From NCBI GenBank assembly GCA_964396055.1, contig CAYNDV010000052.1, positions 1-27,670 of the forward strand: a stretch of 27,670 nt of DNA, read 5' to 3'. Position 1 is the first letter of the stretch. The number at the start of each line of letters is the position of its first letter. Shown one piece after another: positions 9,618 through 18,474 of this stretch. Both the position numbers and the translations under genes were made by a program. Origin of the DNA: CAYJPV01 sp964396055. Lineage in GTDB: Bacteria > Acidobacteriota > Vicinamibacteria > Vicinamibacterales > JAKQTR01. The notes under the pieces were generated by a model. That model was given only the letters and a program-made list of their open reading frames with translations. It had not been told where the DNA came from and did not search any database.

Positions 9618-10240
9618 GAGATCACCATCGTATAAGGACGGGTGAGCAGCACACCGAGCCACCCCGTCAGCATCAACCCGTACAGCACCAGGAAACCGTA
9701 GGGCCGGACGGCCTCGAGGGCCTCCGCCGCGCGGGACGGCAGCAGCCCGGCCAGCACCCCGGACCCGTCGAGCGGGGGAATGGGGAGCATGTTGAAGATC
9801 GCCAGCACGACGTTGATCTCCAGCAGCCGGCCCAGCAGCTCGAACAGCGGCGCCCCCACGCCGGGCCCGGCCAGCGCCCCCGAGGGGATCATTCGTATCA
9901 CTACCGCGGCTGCCACCGCCAGCAGAAGGTTGCTGGCCGGCCCGGCCGCCGCGACGATCATCGAGTCGCGCCGGTACTGGCGCAGGTGCAGCACGTTCAC
10001 CGGCACGGGCCTGGCCCACCCGATCACCGGCACCTGCGCGGCGATGGCCATCAGGGGGAAGACCACCGTGCCCAGGAGGTCGATGTGGGCCAGCGGGTTC
10101 AGGGTCATCCGGCCCTGCAGGCGTGCGGTGGCGTCCCCGCACCGGTACGCCGCCCAGGCGTGGGCCGCCTCGTGCACGGTCAGCGAGAACAGCAGGACGA
10201 CGAACGCGATGAAGATCTGCGCGAGATTCAGGTCCAGCAA
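9605..10240 (-). CDS. M50 site-2 protease family membrane metalloprotease
   Basis: The product of about 211 residues is a multi-spanning membrane protein of the M50B type. The zinc motif HEAAH is at residues 23-27 in the first membrane segment, and the second metal-binding motif FNMLPIPPLDGSGVL lies in a later one. The middle has the family's LNPLAHIDLLGTVVFPL segment. It is a short form without PDZ or CBS domains, like the site-2 protease proteins commonly found next to trpS and scpAB. The start is uncertain: TTG at 10240 places the hydrophobic segment at the N-terminus, while TTG at 10282 would begin inside the palindrome at 10277. Substrate is unknown. Confidence 0.85.
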   Translation of the reverse strand: MLDLNLAQIFIAFVVLLFSLTVHEAAHAWAAYRCGDATARLQGRMTLNPLAHIDLLGTVVFPLMAIAAQVPVIGWARPVPVNVLHLRQYRRDSMIVAAAGPASNLLLAVAAAVVIRMIPSGALAGPGVGAPLFELLGRLLEINVVLAIFNMLPIPPLDGSGVLAGLLPSRAAEALEAVRPYGFLVLYGLMLTGWLGVLLTRPYTMVISWLL

Positions 10241-10276
10241 GAGACGATCAGGGTACCACGACTGCGGGCCGCCTGT

Positions 10277-10333
10277 AATCAATCCCGGATTGATTTATGC
10301 ACGGGGAATGTATAAATCAATCCGGGATTGATT
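10277..10333. repeat. Double palindrome between uvrC and the M50 gene
   Basis: Arms at 10277-10298 and 10312-10333 form a perfect 22-bp inverted repeat around a 13-nt loop. Each arm also contains an almost perfect palindrome (AATCAATCC, one central base, GGATTGATT). The right arm ends at the first base of the complemented uvrC stop codon. It could fold as one long hairpin or two short ones. It resembles REP/BIME-like elements, or may act as a terminator or mRNA-end stabiliser for uvrC. Confidence 0.85.
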
Positions 10334-12147
10334 TACGCGCCGAAGTAGCGCCGCACCGCGTCGGCGGCGCGGGCGCCGACGGCGGCCGCCAGGGCTTCGC
10401 GGCTGGCGCGGCGCACTCCGGCCACGCTGCCGAAGGTCTCGAGCAGGACGCGCCGGCGCCGCGGGCCGATGCCGGGAACCGCGTCCAGATCGGATCGCAG
10501 GCCACGCCGGCCGCGTGCCTGCCGGTGGAAGGTCACCGCCACGCGGTGCGCCTCGTCGCGGATCCGCTGCAGGAGCAGCAGTGACGGGTGGTTGCGGGCC
10601 AGGGCCAGGGGCTCGGGCGACGCCCGGGTCACGAGGAGTTCCTCCTTCTTGGCAAGCCCGACGGCCATCAGGCTCTCCTGCCCCAGCAGCGTGAGCGCCT
10701 CGTAGGCGGCGGCCAGCTGCCCCGCGCCGCCGTCGATCAGGATCAGATCCGGCAGGCGGCCGGACTGGTCCAGCACGCGGCGGTAGCGGCGAAAGACCAC
10801 CTCGTGCATCGCTGCGAAGTCGTCGGGCTGCCCCACGCCCCGGGCCCCGCGCACCTTGAAGGTGCGGTACTCGCTGCGCCGCATGCGCCCGTCCTCGCAG
10901 ACCACCAGTGAGGCCACGGTGTCGGTGCCCTGCAGGGTGGAGATGTCGAACCCCTCGATCCGCCGGGGGAACGCCGGCAGCCCCAGCACCTCGCGCAGCG
11001 CGTCGAGGGCCTCGTAGTTGGCCATCCGTCCGCCGCCGAACCGGGTCTGGTAGGCGATCGCGGCGTTGCGCGTGGCCAGGTCGAGCAGCCCCCGGCGTTC
11101 GGGGCCCCGCGGCACCCGCACGCTCACCTGCCGGCCGGCGCGCGCGGACAGCCACGCCTCGATCATGCTTGCGTCGGGCAGCGGCACAGCCACGTGGATG
11201 TCGGGCGGCACCTCGCGATCCTCGTAGAACTGACTGACGGCGGCCTGCAGGACGTCGGCCTCCCCCGCCCCGGCCCCGGCGGCGTCGTCGGCCACGAGTT
11301 CCACCCGCTCGATGACGCGCCCGCCCCGCATCTGGAACACCTGGAGCACGCCCCCCTCCGGCCCCAGCTTGAGGCCGAAGGCGTCGCGGTCGCCGAGGGT
11401 GAGGGTGGCCATCTTCTGCTGCCGATCGCGCAGGGTCTGCAGCGTGCGGATCGCGTCGCGGAGGTGGGCGGCGTGCTCGTACCGCTCCTCGTCGGCGGCG
11501 CGGGCCATGTCGGCCTGCAGGCGCGCCGCCAGTTCGGAGGTCCGCCCCTCGAGCAGCAGGCGGGCCTGCTCCACCGCGGCGCCGTACGCCTCGGGCGAGC
11601 AGACCGACGCCACGCACGGCGCGATGCACCGGCCGATGTCGTACTCCAGGCAGGGCCGATCCCGCCGGCCCGTGATCTCCTCGTTGCAGGACCGCAGGCC
11701 GAACAGCCGATGGGTGAGCGTCATCGTCCGCCGGGCCAGGCTGGCCGGCATGTACGGTCCGGCGTACACGTTGCCGTCGCGCTCGACCCCGCGGGCCACC
11801 ATCAGGCGCGGGAACGCCTCCGCGGTAGTGAGCTTGAGGTACGGGTAGTTCTTGTCGTCGCGCAGCCGGATGTTGTAGCGCGGCAGGCGCTGCTTGATGA
11901 GGTGGTTCTCGAGGGCCAGGGCCTCCACCACCGAGTCGGTGACGATGGTCTCCAGGCGATCGGCCTCGGTGAGCAGGGCGTCGATGCGGGGCGAGGCGCC
12001 CCAGGCGGCCAGGTAGCTCCGCACCCGGTCCCGCAGGGCCGCGGCCTTGCCGACGTAGAGGGTGTCCCCGCCCCGTCCGTAGAACACGTAGACGCCGGGC
12101 TGTTCCGGCAGGCCCGCGATCTGGCTCTTGAGGTCCTGAATCGGCAT
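10333..12147 (-). CDS. uvrC: Excinuclease ABC subunit C
   Basis: UvrC makes both incisions in nucleotide excision repair after UvrA/UvrB locate damage. The 604-residue product has an N-terminal GIY-YIG nuclease domain (PGVYVFYG and LYVGKA, about 17-46), a UVR motif (about 208-242) that contacts UvrB, the RNase H-like second nuclease with EGFDISTLQGTDTVAS and ILIDGGAGQL, and a C-terminal helix-hairpin-helix (VPGIGPRRRRVLLETFGS). Length and domain order are standard. The ATG at 12147 shares two bases with the ATG of the divergent phosphatidyltransferase gene. The stop lies at the edge of the palindrome at 10277-10333. uvrB is not in the window. Confidence 0.96.
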   Translation of the reverse strand: MPIQDLKSQIAGLPEQPGVYVFYGRGGDTLYVGKAAALRDRVRSYLAAWGASPRIDALLTEADRLETIVTDSVVEALALENHLIKQRLPRYNIRLRDDKNYPYLKLTTAEAFPRLMVARGVERDGNVYAGPYMPASLARRTMTLTHRLFGLRSCNEEITGRRDRPCLEYDIGRCIAPCVASVCSPEAYGAAVEQARLLLEGRTSELAARLQADMARAADEERYEHAAHLRDAIRTLQTLRDRQQKMATLTLGDRDAFGLKLGPEGGVLQVFQMRGGRVIERVELVADDAAGAGAGEADVLQAAVSQFYEDREVPPDIHVAVPLPDASMIEAWLSARAGRQVSVRVPRGPERRGLLDLATRNAAIAYQTRFGGGRMANYEALDALREVLGLPAFPRRIEGFDISTLQGTDTVASLVVCEDGRMRRSEYRTFKVRGARGVGQPDDFAAMHEVVFRRYRRVLDQSGRLPDLILIDGGAGQLAAAYEALTLLGQESLMAVGLAKKEELLVTRASPEPLALARNHPSLLLLQRIRDEAHRVAVTFHRQARGRRGLRSDLDAVPGIGPRRRRVLLETFGSVAGVRRASREALAAAVGARAADAVRRYFGA

Positions 12148-13054
12148 GAACTACCATTACCCGTTCGACACCGGCCACCCTTCGGACCGATTATACGAAA
12201 CGATGACGTTCACGGGCTTTATCGGCGCCGTCTGCAACTTCCCGATGCGGGCGATCATCTGGACCTGTGTCCGGCTGCGCATCGCCCCCAACATCCTGAC
12301 GCTCACCGGCGTCGTCATCAACGTGGTCGCCGCGTGGGAGCTGGCCCACGGCCGCTTCATGTCGGCCGGCTGGTGGATGGTGGCCGCCAACATCTTCGAC
12401 TACATCGACGGCAAGGTGGCCCACGAGCTGGACATGGTGACGCGCTTCGGCGCGTTCTGGGATTCGGTCATGGACCGCATCTCGGACATCACGCTCTTCA
12501 TCGGCCTGATTGCCCTGTACAACAAGCTCGGCACCGGCCACGGCGACTACGTGCTGACGACATCGCTGGCGATGATGTTCGCGGTCATGACCAGCTACAC
12601 CCGGGCGCGGGCCGAGTCGCTGGTCGAGAAGTGCAAGGTCGGGTTCATGGAGCGCCCCGAACGCATCGTGCTCTTCATGATCGGGGCGTTCACCAACCGC
12701 ATGGCCGCGGTGATGTGGGTGGTCCTGGTGCTGTCGATCGTGACCGTGCTCGATCGGATCTTCTTCACGTGGCGCGAGTTGAAGGCCGGCCGCAGCCTGG
12801 ATGCGGTCCAGGCCGGCACGGCGCCCGCGCCGCTGCCGTCCACGCAACTGGGCCCGATCCGCAAGATCGTCACGCTGCCGGGGCTCATCCTGTGGCGGGC
12901 CATCTTCTGGACCTACGACCGGGCCACGTGGCAGTACGACCTGATGGTGATCGCGATCCTGGCCTTCGTCTGGGTCACCCCGCCGGACTGGCTGGGCGAC
13001 CCGATGGCCGTCGGCGGGCGGGGCCTGATCGAGTGGCTGTTCGGGAGCCTCTAG
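12146..13054 (+). CDS. CDP-alcohol phosphatidyltransferase family protein
   Basis: This 302-residue integral membrane enzyme should transfer a phosphatidyl group from a CDP-lipid to an alcohol in phospholipid synthesis. The family signature D-x2-D-G-x2-A-R-x8-G-x3-D-x3-D is seen at residues 85-110 with all four Asp (85, 88, 106, 110) and both Gly, but the Arg is His93. The GFMERPERIVLF segment resembles phosphatidylinositol or archaetidylinositol-phosphate synthase-like members, so an inositol-type or other polyol acceptor is possible but not shown. About six hydrophobic segments are visible. The ATG at 12146 is taken, with GAGG at 12130-12133. ATG 12203 is an alternative that would free the overlap with uvrC. 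Confidence 0.88.
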   Translation: MNYHYPFDTGHPSDRLYETMTFTGFIGAVCNFPMRAIIWTCVRLRIAPNILTLTGVVINVVAAWELAHGRFMSAGWWMVAANIFDYIDGKVAHELDMVTRFGAFWDSVMDRISDITLFIGLIALYNKLGTGHGDYVLTTSLAMMFAVMTSYTRARAESLVEKCKVGFMERPERIVLFMIGAFTNRMAAVMWVVLVLSIVTVLDRIFFTWRELKAGRSLDAVQAGTAPAPLPSTQLGPIRKIVTLPGLILWRAIFWTYDRATWQYDLMVIAILAFVWVTPPDWLGDPMAVGGRGLIEWLFGSL

Positions 13055-13067
13055 CCTCTAGCCCCTG
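13047..13067. repeat. Heptamer array, unit GCCTCTA, holding two stop codons
   Basis: Two exact 7-bp units and a third degenerate one lie at the junction of two convergent genes. The TAG of the phosphatidyltransferase (13052-13054) and the complemented TAG of ku (13058-13060) are both formed by this repeat. The unit family matches the larger array at 17740-17788. Confidence 0.65.
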
Positions 13068-13933
13068 GCCCCGGCGGCCCGCTTGCGCGGCACGGCCATC
13101 TTCGTGACCTTGGCCGCTCTGGCGGGCAGGTCGGCCCTGGCCGGCTTCTTCTTGCCCTGGCTCACGGCATCGAGGCTCTTGCGCAGGGCCTCCATCAGGT
13201 CCACGACCTTCGGGGACACGTCGACCGGCCGCGCCACCACCTCCTGGCCCGCGATCTTCGCGTCGATGATGCGGCGCAGTTCGGCCTGGTAATCGTCGGT
13301 GAAGTCGGCGAGGTTCAGGGGCGCGTCGAAGGTCTCGATCACCTGTTTCGCCAGCTTCGCCTCGGCGGGCTTGATCTCGGTCGGCAGCCCCTTCAGTTCG
13401 TCGATGGCGTCCATGCTGCGGACTTCGGCAGACTGGTGCATCGTGTACATGACGAACCCCTGCCCCTGGGGCCGGACGGCGACGAAGTACTCGCGGCCGT
13501 AGAGCGCGAGCTTGCCGATGCCCGCCCGGCCGGCCATGCCCTCGCGCATCACGGCGAACGACTGGGCCGCCACCGGGCCCTCAGGCGCCAGGTAGTACGC
13601 CTTGTCCACGTAGATGGGATCGATGGACGACGCGTCGGTGAACTGCACGAGATCGATGACGCGCGTGGACTCCACCCGCACCTTCTCGAGGTCCTGCTCG
13701 TTGACCACCACGTAGTGGCCCTTCTCGAACTCGTAGCCCTTGACGATCTCGGTGTTGGCCACCTCGCGGCTGCACTTGGGGCACCAGCGCTTCTGCTGGA
13801 TGCGAGTCTGGCAGTCGCCGTGCAGCTGGTTGAACGACAGCGAGGCGCTGGAGTCGGTGGCCGGGAACACCTTCACCGGGATGTTCACCAGGCTGACCTT
13901 GAGATAGCCCTTCCACGTCGGACGCGCAGCCAT
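13058..13933 (-). CDS. ku: Bacterial Ku, NHEJ DNA end-binding protein
   Basis: Ku homodimers encircle DNA ends and recruit LigD in non-homologous end joining. The 291-residue product begins MAARPTWKGYLKVSLVNIPVKVFPAT, and shows the family's FNQLHGDCQTRI, CPKC and VANTEIVKGYEFEKGHYVVVNEQDLEKV blocks. A Lys/Arg-rich C-terminal extension (from about 260) ends the protein, as is usual for Ku that binds DNA non-specifically. The Cys pattern (C41, C50, C53) suggests the zinc-binding-like loop seen in many bacterial Ku. ATG 13933 is supported by the conserved N-terminus. No ligD is present in the window. Its stop codon lies within a heptamer repeat shared with the convergent neighbour. Confidence 0.95.
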   Translation of the reverse strand: MAARPTWKGYLKVSLVNIPVKVFPATDSSASLSFNQLHGDCQTRIQQKRWCPKCSREVANTEIVKGYEFEKGHYVVVNEQDLEKVRVESTRVIDLVQFTDASSIDPIYVDKAYYLAPEGPVAAQSFAVMREGMAGRAGIGKLALYGREYFVAVRPQGQGFVMYTMHQSAEVRSMDAIDELKGLPTEIKPAEAKLAKQVIETFDAPLNLADFTDDYQAELRRIIDAKIAGQEVVARPVDVSPKVVDLMEALRKSLDAVSQGKKKPARADLPARAAKVTKMAVPRKRAAGARG

Positions 13934-13981
13934 GGCGACCTGCCTTGAGAGTTCCTGGGTGTCGAGGACGATGCCTTCCGT

Positions 13982-13987
13982 ATTGTA
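13982..13987 (-). promoter_or_regulatory. Candidate -10 box for ku
   Basis: TACAAT on the minus strand (5 of 6 matches) lies about 50 nt before the ku ATG. No good -35 can be seen, because the upstream sequence is the heptamer array at 14001. Confidence 0.25.
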
Positions 13988-14000
13988 TCGGATGGACGGG

Positions 14001-14113
14001 ATTCAGGGTTCAGGGTTCACGGTTCAGGGTTCACGGTTCACGGTTCACGGTTCAGGGTTCACGGTTCCTTGCTGGACGCTCAACCGTAAACCGGGAACCG
14101 GGAACCGCGAACC
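14001..14113. repeat. Inverted heptamer arrays, GTTCACG/GTTCAGG facing GAACCGG
   Basis: Nine 7-bp units of GTTCACG or GTTCAGG plus a partial one (14001-14068) are followed, after 12 bp, by four and a half units of the opposite orientation (14081-14113; CAACCGT, AAACCGG, GAACCGG, GAACCGC). The two blocks are partly complementary, so a hairpin or cruciform is possible. The same unit family occurs at 1605-1667. The array fills the gap between ku and the membrane protein gene. Confidence 0.88.
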
Positions 14114-14120
14114 ATGCCCC

Positions 14121-14678
14121 CTAGACGTCCTCTCTCGGGTCGTGTCCCCCGAGATCGAGCAGGGGCCGCGCGACGTGCAACTGGTCGGCCGAGATGCGGT
14201 CGCGGAGGATCCGGCGGGACTCGGCGTAGAACTCGAGCGGCACGGCCAGGTGGCCGGCCCGCTGCCGGTGGCCGGCGACGACGATCAGGGTGGGGTCGGG
14301 GTCCTCGCGCCAGGTCAGCGCGGTGATCTCGGCGTAGCGGACGAACCCGCGCTGGAGCCAGATGCCGTCCCGATAGAACCCGCGCCCCACCGTGAAGCTG
14401 AGCGGGTACCAGACCGCGTAATAGAGGAACATCATGCCTTCGCCGAACACGGCGTAGGCCGGCCAGCCGAGCACGAAGACCTTGTAGGCGATGAGGCCAG
14501 CCAGGCCCACGGCGATGACGCGGGGAAGCGCCACAGGCCTGGGTGTCGGCAGGGCCCAGATGAGCACCGCCGCCGCCTGGCGGCGGCGGAATCGCCAGAC
14601 GTCAGCCATGATGAGCAGGTTCGCGACGAGGAACCCGCCGCCGAACAGCAGGAGAAGGACGCCGAGCGGGTCGCTCAC
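14121..14678 (-). CDS. Small membrane protein of unknown function
   Basis: I do not recognise this 185-residue protein. It has three probable membrane segments (about 4-26, 54-78 and 81-98) with an Arg-rich loop (WRFRRRQ) between the first two. The C-terminal half (about 99-165) starts GRGFYRDGIWLQRGFVRYAEITALTWRED and looks like a small beta-rich, PH-like cytoplasmic domain of the sort found in DUF5673-type proteins; that is a pattern guess. GTG at 14678 is preferred because GGGAG lies 6 nt upstream; GTG at 14690 is the alternative. It sits 28 bp downstream of tdk on the same strand and may be co-transcribed with it. Confidence 0.7.
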   Translation of the reverse strand: MSDPLGVLLLLFGGGFLVANLLIMADVWRFRRRQAAAVLIWALPTPRPVALPRVIAVGLAGLIAYKVFVLGWPAYAVFGEGMMFLYYAVWYPLSFTVGRGFYRDGIWLQRGFVRYAEITALTWREDPDPTLIVVAGHRQRAGHLAVPLEFYAESRRILRDRISADQLHVARPLLDLGGHDPREDV

Positions 14679-14706
14679 GACGGCTCCCACCGGCGCGACG
14701 GCCGGC

Positions 14707-15300
14707 TCAGGCGGGGCCGGGCTGGTCGCTGCCGCTCGCGAGGTTCGGATCGAAGCAGGCCCGGCACCGGGCTTCGTAGGTGCCCTGGGCGCCCAGCAGG
14801 AGCCGATCGCGGCTCACCACGAGGCGCTGCGTGTGGTTGGCGGGGCTGCCGCAGACCATGCAGATCGCCAGGGTCTTGGTGATGTACTCCGCGATGGCCA
14901 GCAGCTGCGGCATCGGCTCGAAGGGCTTGCCCAGGTAGTCCTGGTCGAGGCCGGCCACGATCACGCGTTTGCCGCGGTCGGCCAGGGTGTTGCACACCTC
15001 GGGCAGCTTGTCGTCGAAGAACTGCCCCTCGTCGATGCCCACCACCTCGGTGTCGGGTTCGACGTCACGCAGGAGGTCGGCCGAACTGGCGACGTTCGAC
15101 GACGACATGCGCATCGCGCTGTGGGAGACGATCTCGTCCTCGCTGAAGCGGTTGTCGAACCGGGGCTTGAAGATCTGGACCTTCTGCCGGGCGATCTGCG
15201 CGCGGCGCAACCGGCGGATCAGTTCTTCGCTCTTGCCGCTGAACATGCTGCCGGTGATGACTTCGATCCAGCCTGCGTGCTTCGAACGTTCGATGTCCAT
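14707..15300 (-). CDS. tdk: Thymidine kinase, TK1 type
   Basis: Tdk phosphorylates thymidine to dTMP in the salvage pathway. The 197-residue product has the P-loop GSMFSGKS at residues 17-24, the DEGQFF motif carrying the catalytic Glu, and the C-terminal zinc lasso region with CMVC and CRAC pairs. The NHTQR segment is also typical. Length fits the usual 190-200. The ATG at 15300 is the only reasonable start, although no Shine-Dalgarno is seen and a heptamer array begins 13 nt upstream. It is probably transcribed from a promoter in or beyond that array, or read through from efp. Confidence 0.95.
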   Translation of the reverse strand: MDIERSKHAGWIEVITGSMFSGKSEELIRRLRRAQIARQKVQIFKPRFDNRFSEDEIVSHSAMRMSSSNVASSADLLRDVEPDTEVVGIDEGQFFDDKLPEVCNTLADRGKRVIVAGLDQDYLGKPFEPMPQLLAIAEYITKTLAICMVCGSPANHTQRLVVSRDRLLLGAQGTYEARCRACFDPNLASGSDQPGPA

Positions 15301-15313
15301 GGGTCACACACAA

Positions 15314-15362
<49 letters not shown>

Positions 15363-15368
15363 GCAGCG

Positions 15369-15386
15369 CGGGCGCGGGGGCGCCCG
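15369..15386 (-). terminator. Possible efp terminator hairpin
   Basis: A 7-bp GC stem (CGGGCGC/GCGCCCG) with a 4-nt loop lies just after the efp stop. On the minus strand it is followed, after a short gap, by the T-rich heptamer array, which could serve as a poor U-tract. The support is only structural. Confidence 0.35.
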
Positions 15387-15394
15387 GCGGCTCG

Positions 15395-15958
15395 TTACGC
15401 CCGCGACTGGTATTCGCCCGTTTCGGTGTTCACGCGGATCCGGTCGCCCACGGCCACGAAGGGCGGCACCTGCACCACGAGGCCGGTCTCGGTGGTGGCG
15501 GGTTTCAGCTGCGCCGACGCCGTCGCCCCCTTGATGGCCGGCATGGTGTCCACCACGGTGAGGTCCATGGTCTGGGGCAGCTCGATGCCCACCGGTTCGG
15601 TGCCGTAGAACTCGACCTTGATGGTCGCCTCGGCGATCAGGTACCCCACCATGTCGCCGAGCACTTCCTGGGAGAGCGTGATCTGCTCGTACGTGGACGT
15701 GTCCATGAAGTGGTACCCGGCCGCGTCGTTGTACATGTACTGCATCTCGATTTCGTCGAGCGTCGCGCGCTCGATGACGTCTTCCGACCGCAGGCGCTGG
15801 TCGGCCAGGGTGCCGTTGCGGAGGTTCCGCAGCTTGACGCGCACGAAGCCGCGCAGGTTGCCGGGCGTCACGTGCTGGAGATCCAGGATGCGGTACAGGT
15901 CCTGCTCCAGCTTGATGAGCATGCCCTTCTTGAGGCGGGTGGCTTGAATCGAACTCAT
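15395..15958 (-). CDS. efp: Elongation factor P
   Basis: EF-P enters the ribosomal E site and relieves stalling at proline runs. The 187-residue product has the three expected beta-barrel domains: KOW-like (about 1-62), the OB domain with TLSQEVLGDMVGYLIAEA, and the C-terminal OB domain ending TTETGLVVQVPPFVAVGDRIRVNTETGEYQSRA. Length is exactly standard. The loop that reaches the peptidyl-tRNA reads HVTPGNLRGF, so position 34, which is the modified Lys in E. coli, is Asn. ATG 15958 begins the conserved N-terminus; an upstream open frame has no family similarity. A candidate extended -10 lies at 16037-16045. Confidence 0.95.
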   Translation of the reverse strand: MSSIQATRLKKGMLIKLEQDLYRILDLQHVTPGNLRGFVRVKLRNLRNGTLADQRLRSEDVIERATLDEIEMQYMYNDAAGYHFMDTSTYEQITLSQEVLGDMVGYLIAEATIKVEFYGTEPVGIELPQTMDLTVVDTMPAIKGATASAQLKPATTETGLVVQVPPFVAVGDRIRVNTETGEYQSRA

Positions 15959-16036
15959 GATGATCGTCTGTTCTGGCGGCGCCGGACGCGCGCGGCTGAC
16001 CCCTTGTCGCCCTGGTCCGGGCAGGCGCAAACAGGG

Positions 16037-16045
16037 ATCGTAGCA
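16037..16045 (-). promoter_or_regulatory. Candidate extended -10 promoter for efp
   Basis: TGCTACGAT on the minus strand, with TG one base before TACGAT, matches the box seen before the two proteases at 23163 and 24317. A weak TTGGGC lies 18 nt upstream. The leader would be about 70 nt. Confidence 0.35.
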
Positions 16046-16052
16046 TAGGTGA

Positions 16053-16066
16053 TTGGGCCCGCCCAA
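16053..16066. promoter_or_regulatory. Inverted repeat between efp and hsp20
   Basis: TTGGGC-CC-GCCCAA is a perfect 6-bp inverted repeat in the 118-bp divergent gap. Its position between the two candidate promoters would suit an operator, but it may be chance in GC-rich DNA. Confidence 0.3.
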
Positions 16067-16069
16067 ACA

Positions 16070-16078
16070 TGCTAGGAT
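16070..16078 (+). promoter_or_regulatory. Candidate extended -10 promoter for hsp20
   Basis: TGCTAGGAT has the same form as the other boxes in this window. It overlaps the first in-frame ATG (16077), which would then be untranslated, and places the transcript start at about the GTG at 16086. Confidence 0.3.
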
Positions 16079-16481
16079 GCCTGCTGTGGCCTTCGCCAAG
16101 TGGGATCCGCTCCACGATCTGATCGCGCTGCACGAGCGGCTCAATCGGCTGGGGTCGGCTGACGCGCCGGGCTGGTCGCCGGCGGTGGATCTCTACGAGA
16201 CGCCGGACCGGTTCGTGCTCAGCGCCGAGCTGCCGGGCCTCACCCGCGAGCACCTCACGATCGAACTCCAGCAGGACACGCTCGTCCTGCGCGGAGTGCG
16301 CCCGCACGCCGAGCGGCCCGACGCCCGGTTCCATCGCGTCGAACGGGGCCACGGGGCCTTCTCGCGGGCGTTCACCCTGCCGGCGCAGGTGGACGCCGCC
16401 GCCATTTCCGCCGAGTTCCGCGACGGCATCCTGACCGTCGTCGTCCCGAAGATCGCGCCGCGCCGCGTCGACGTGCGCTGA
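16077..16481 (+). CDS. Small heat shock protein, Hsp20/alpha-crystallin family
   Basis: Small heat shock proteins hold unfolding proteins in a soluble state without ATP. The 134-residue product has a short N-terminal arm (AFAKWDPLHDLIALHERLNRL), an alpha-crystallin domain beginning WSPAVDLYETPDRFVLSAELPGL at about residue 34, and ends with GILTVVVPKIAPRRVDV. The family motif A-x3-GIL is present as EFRDGILTV, and the final I-x-P gives a weak I-x-I-like tail. ATG 16077 is used here; GTG 16086, with AGGA 8-9 nt upstream and beginning MAFAKWDP, is equally likely. The HtrA-like protease follows after 33 bp, so the two may form a stress operon. Confidence 0.9.
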   Translation: MPAVAFAKWDPLHDLIALHERLNRLGSADAPGWSPAVDLYETPDRFVLSAELPGLTREHLTIELQQDTLVLRGVRPHAERPDARFHRVERGHGAFSRAFTLPAQVDAAAISAEFRDGILTVVVPKIAPRRVDVR

Positions 16482-16514
16482 CGGGCCGGAACCGTGCCCG
16501 TCCGGGGTCTGCAC

Positions 16515-17732
<1,218 letters not shown>

Positions 17733-17739
17733 GGGCGTG

Positions 17740-17784
17740 GGGCTAGAGGCTAGAGGCTAGAGGCTAGAGGCTAGAGGCTGGAGG

Positions 17785-17788
<4 letters not shown>
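17740..17788. repeat. Heptamer array, unit AGGCTAG (7 copies)
   Basis: Seven 7-bp units begin 8 bp after the htrA stop. The last unit contains the complemented TAG stop of the glycosylase gene (17785-17787). Confidence 0.9.

Positions 17789-18470
<682 letters not shown>

Positions 18471-18474
<4 letters not shown>

Noticed and set aside
9618..10142. N-terminal extension of trpS
   Set aside because: It overlaps the M50 gene in another frame and has no synthetase features; the standard TrpS N-terminus starts at 9617.
11194..13107. 637-residue plus-strand frame opposite uvrC and overlapping the phosphatidyltransferase
   Set aside because: It is a shadow frame of two recognised genes.
13058..13933. 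Ku as part of a local NHEJ operon
   Set aside because: No LigD or primase/ligase gene lies in the window; the neighbours are tdk and a membrane protein.
14001..14113. CRISPR-like array
   Set aside because: Units are 7 bp with no spacers and there are no cas genes.
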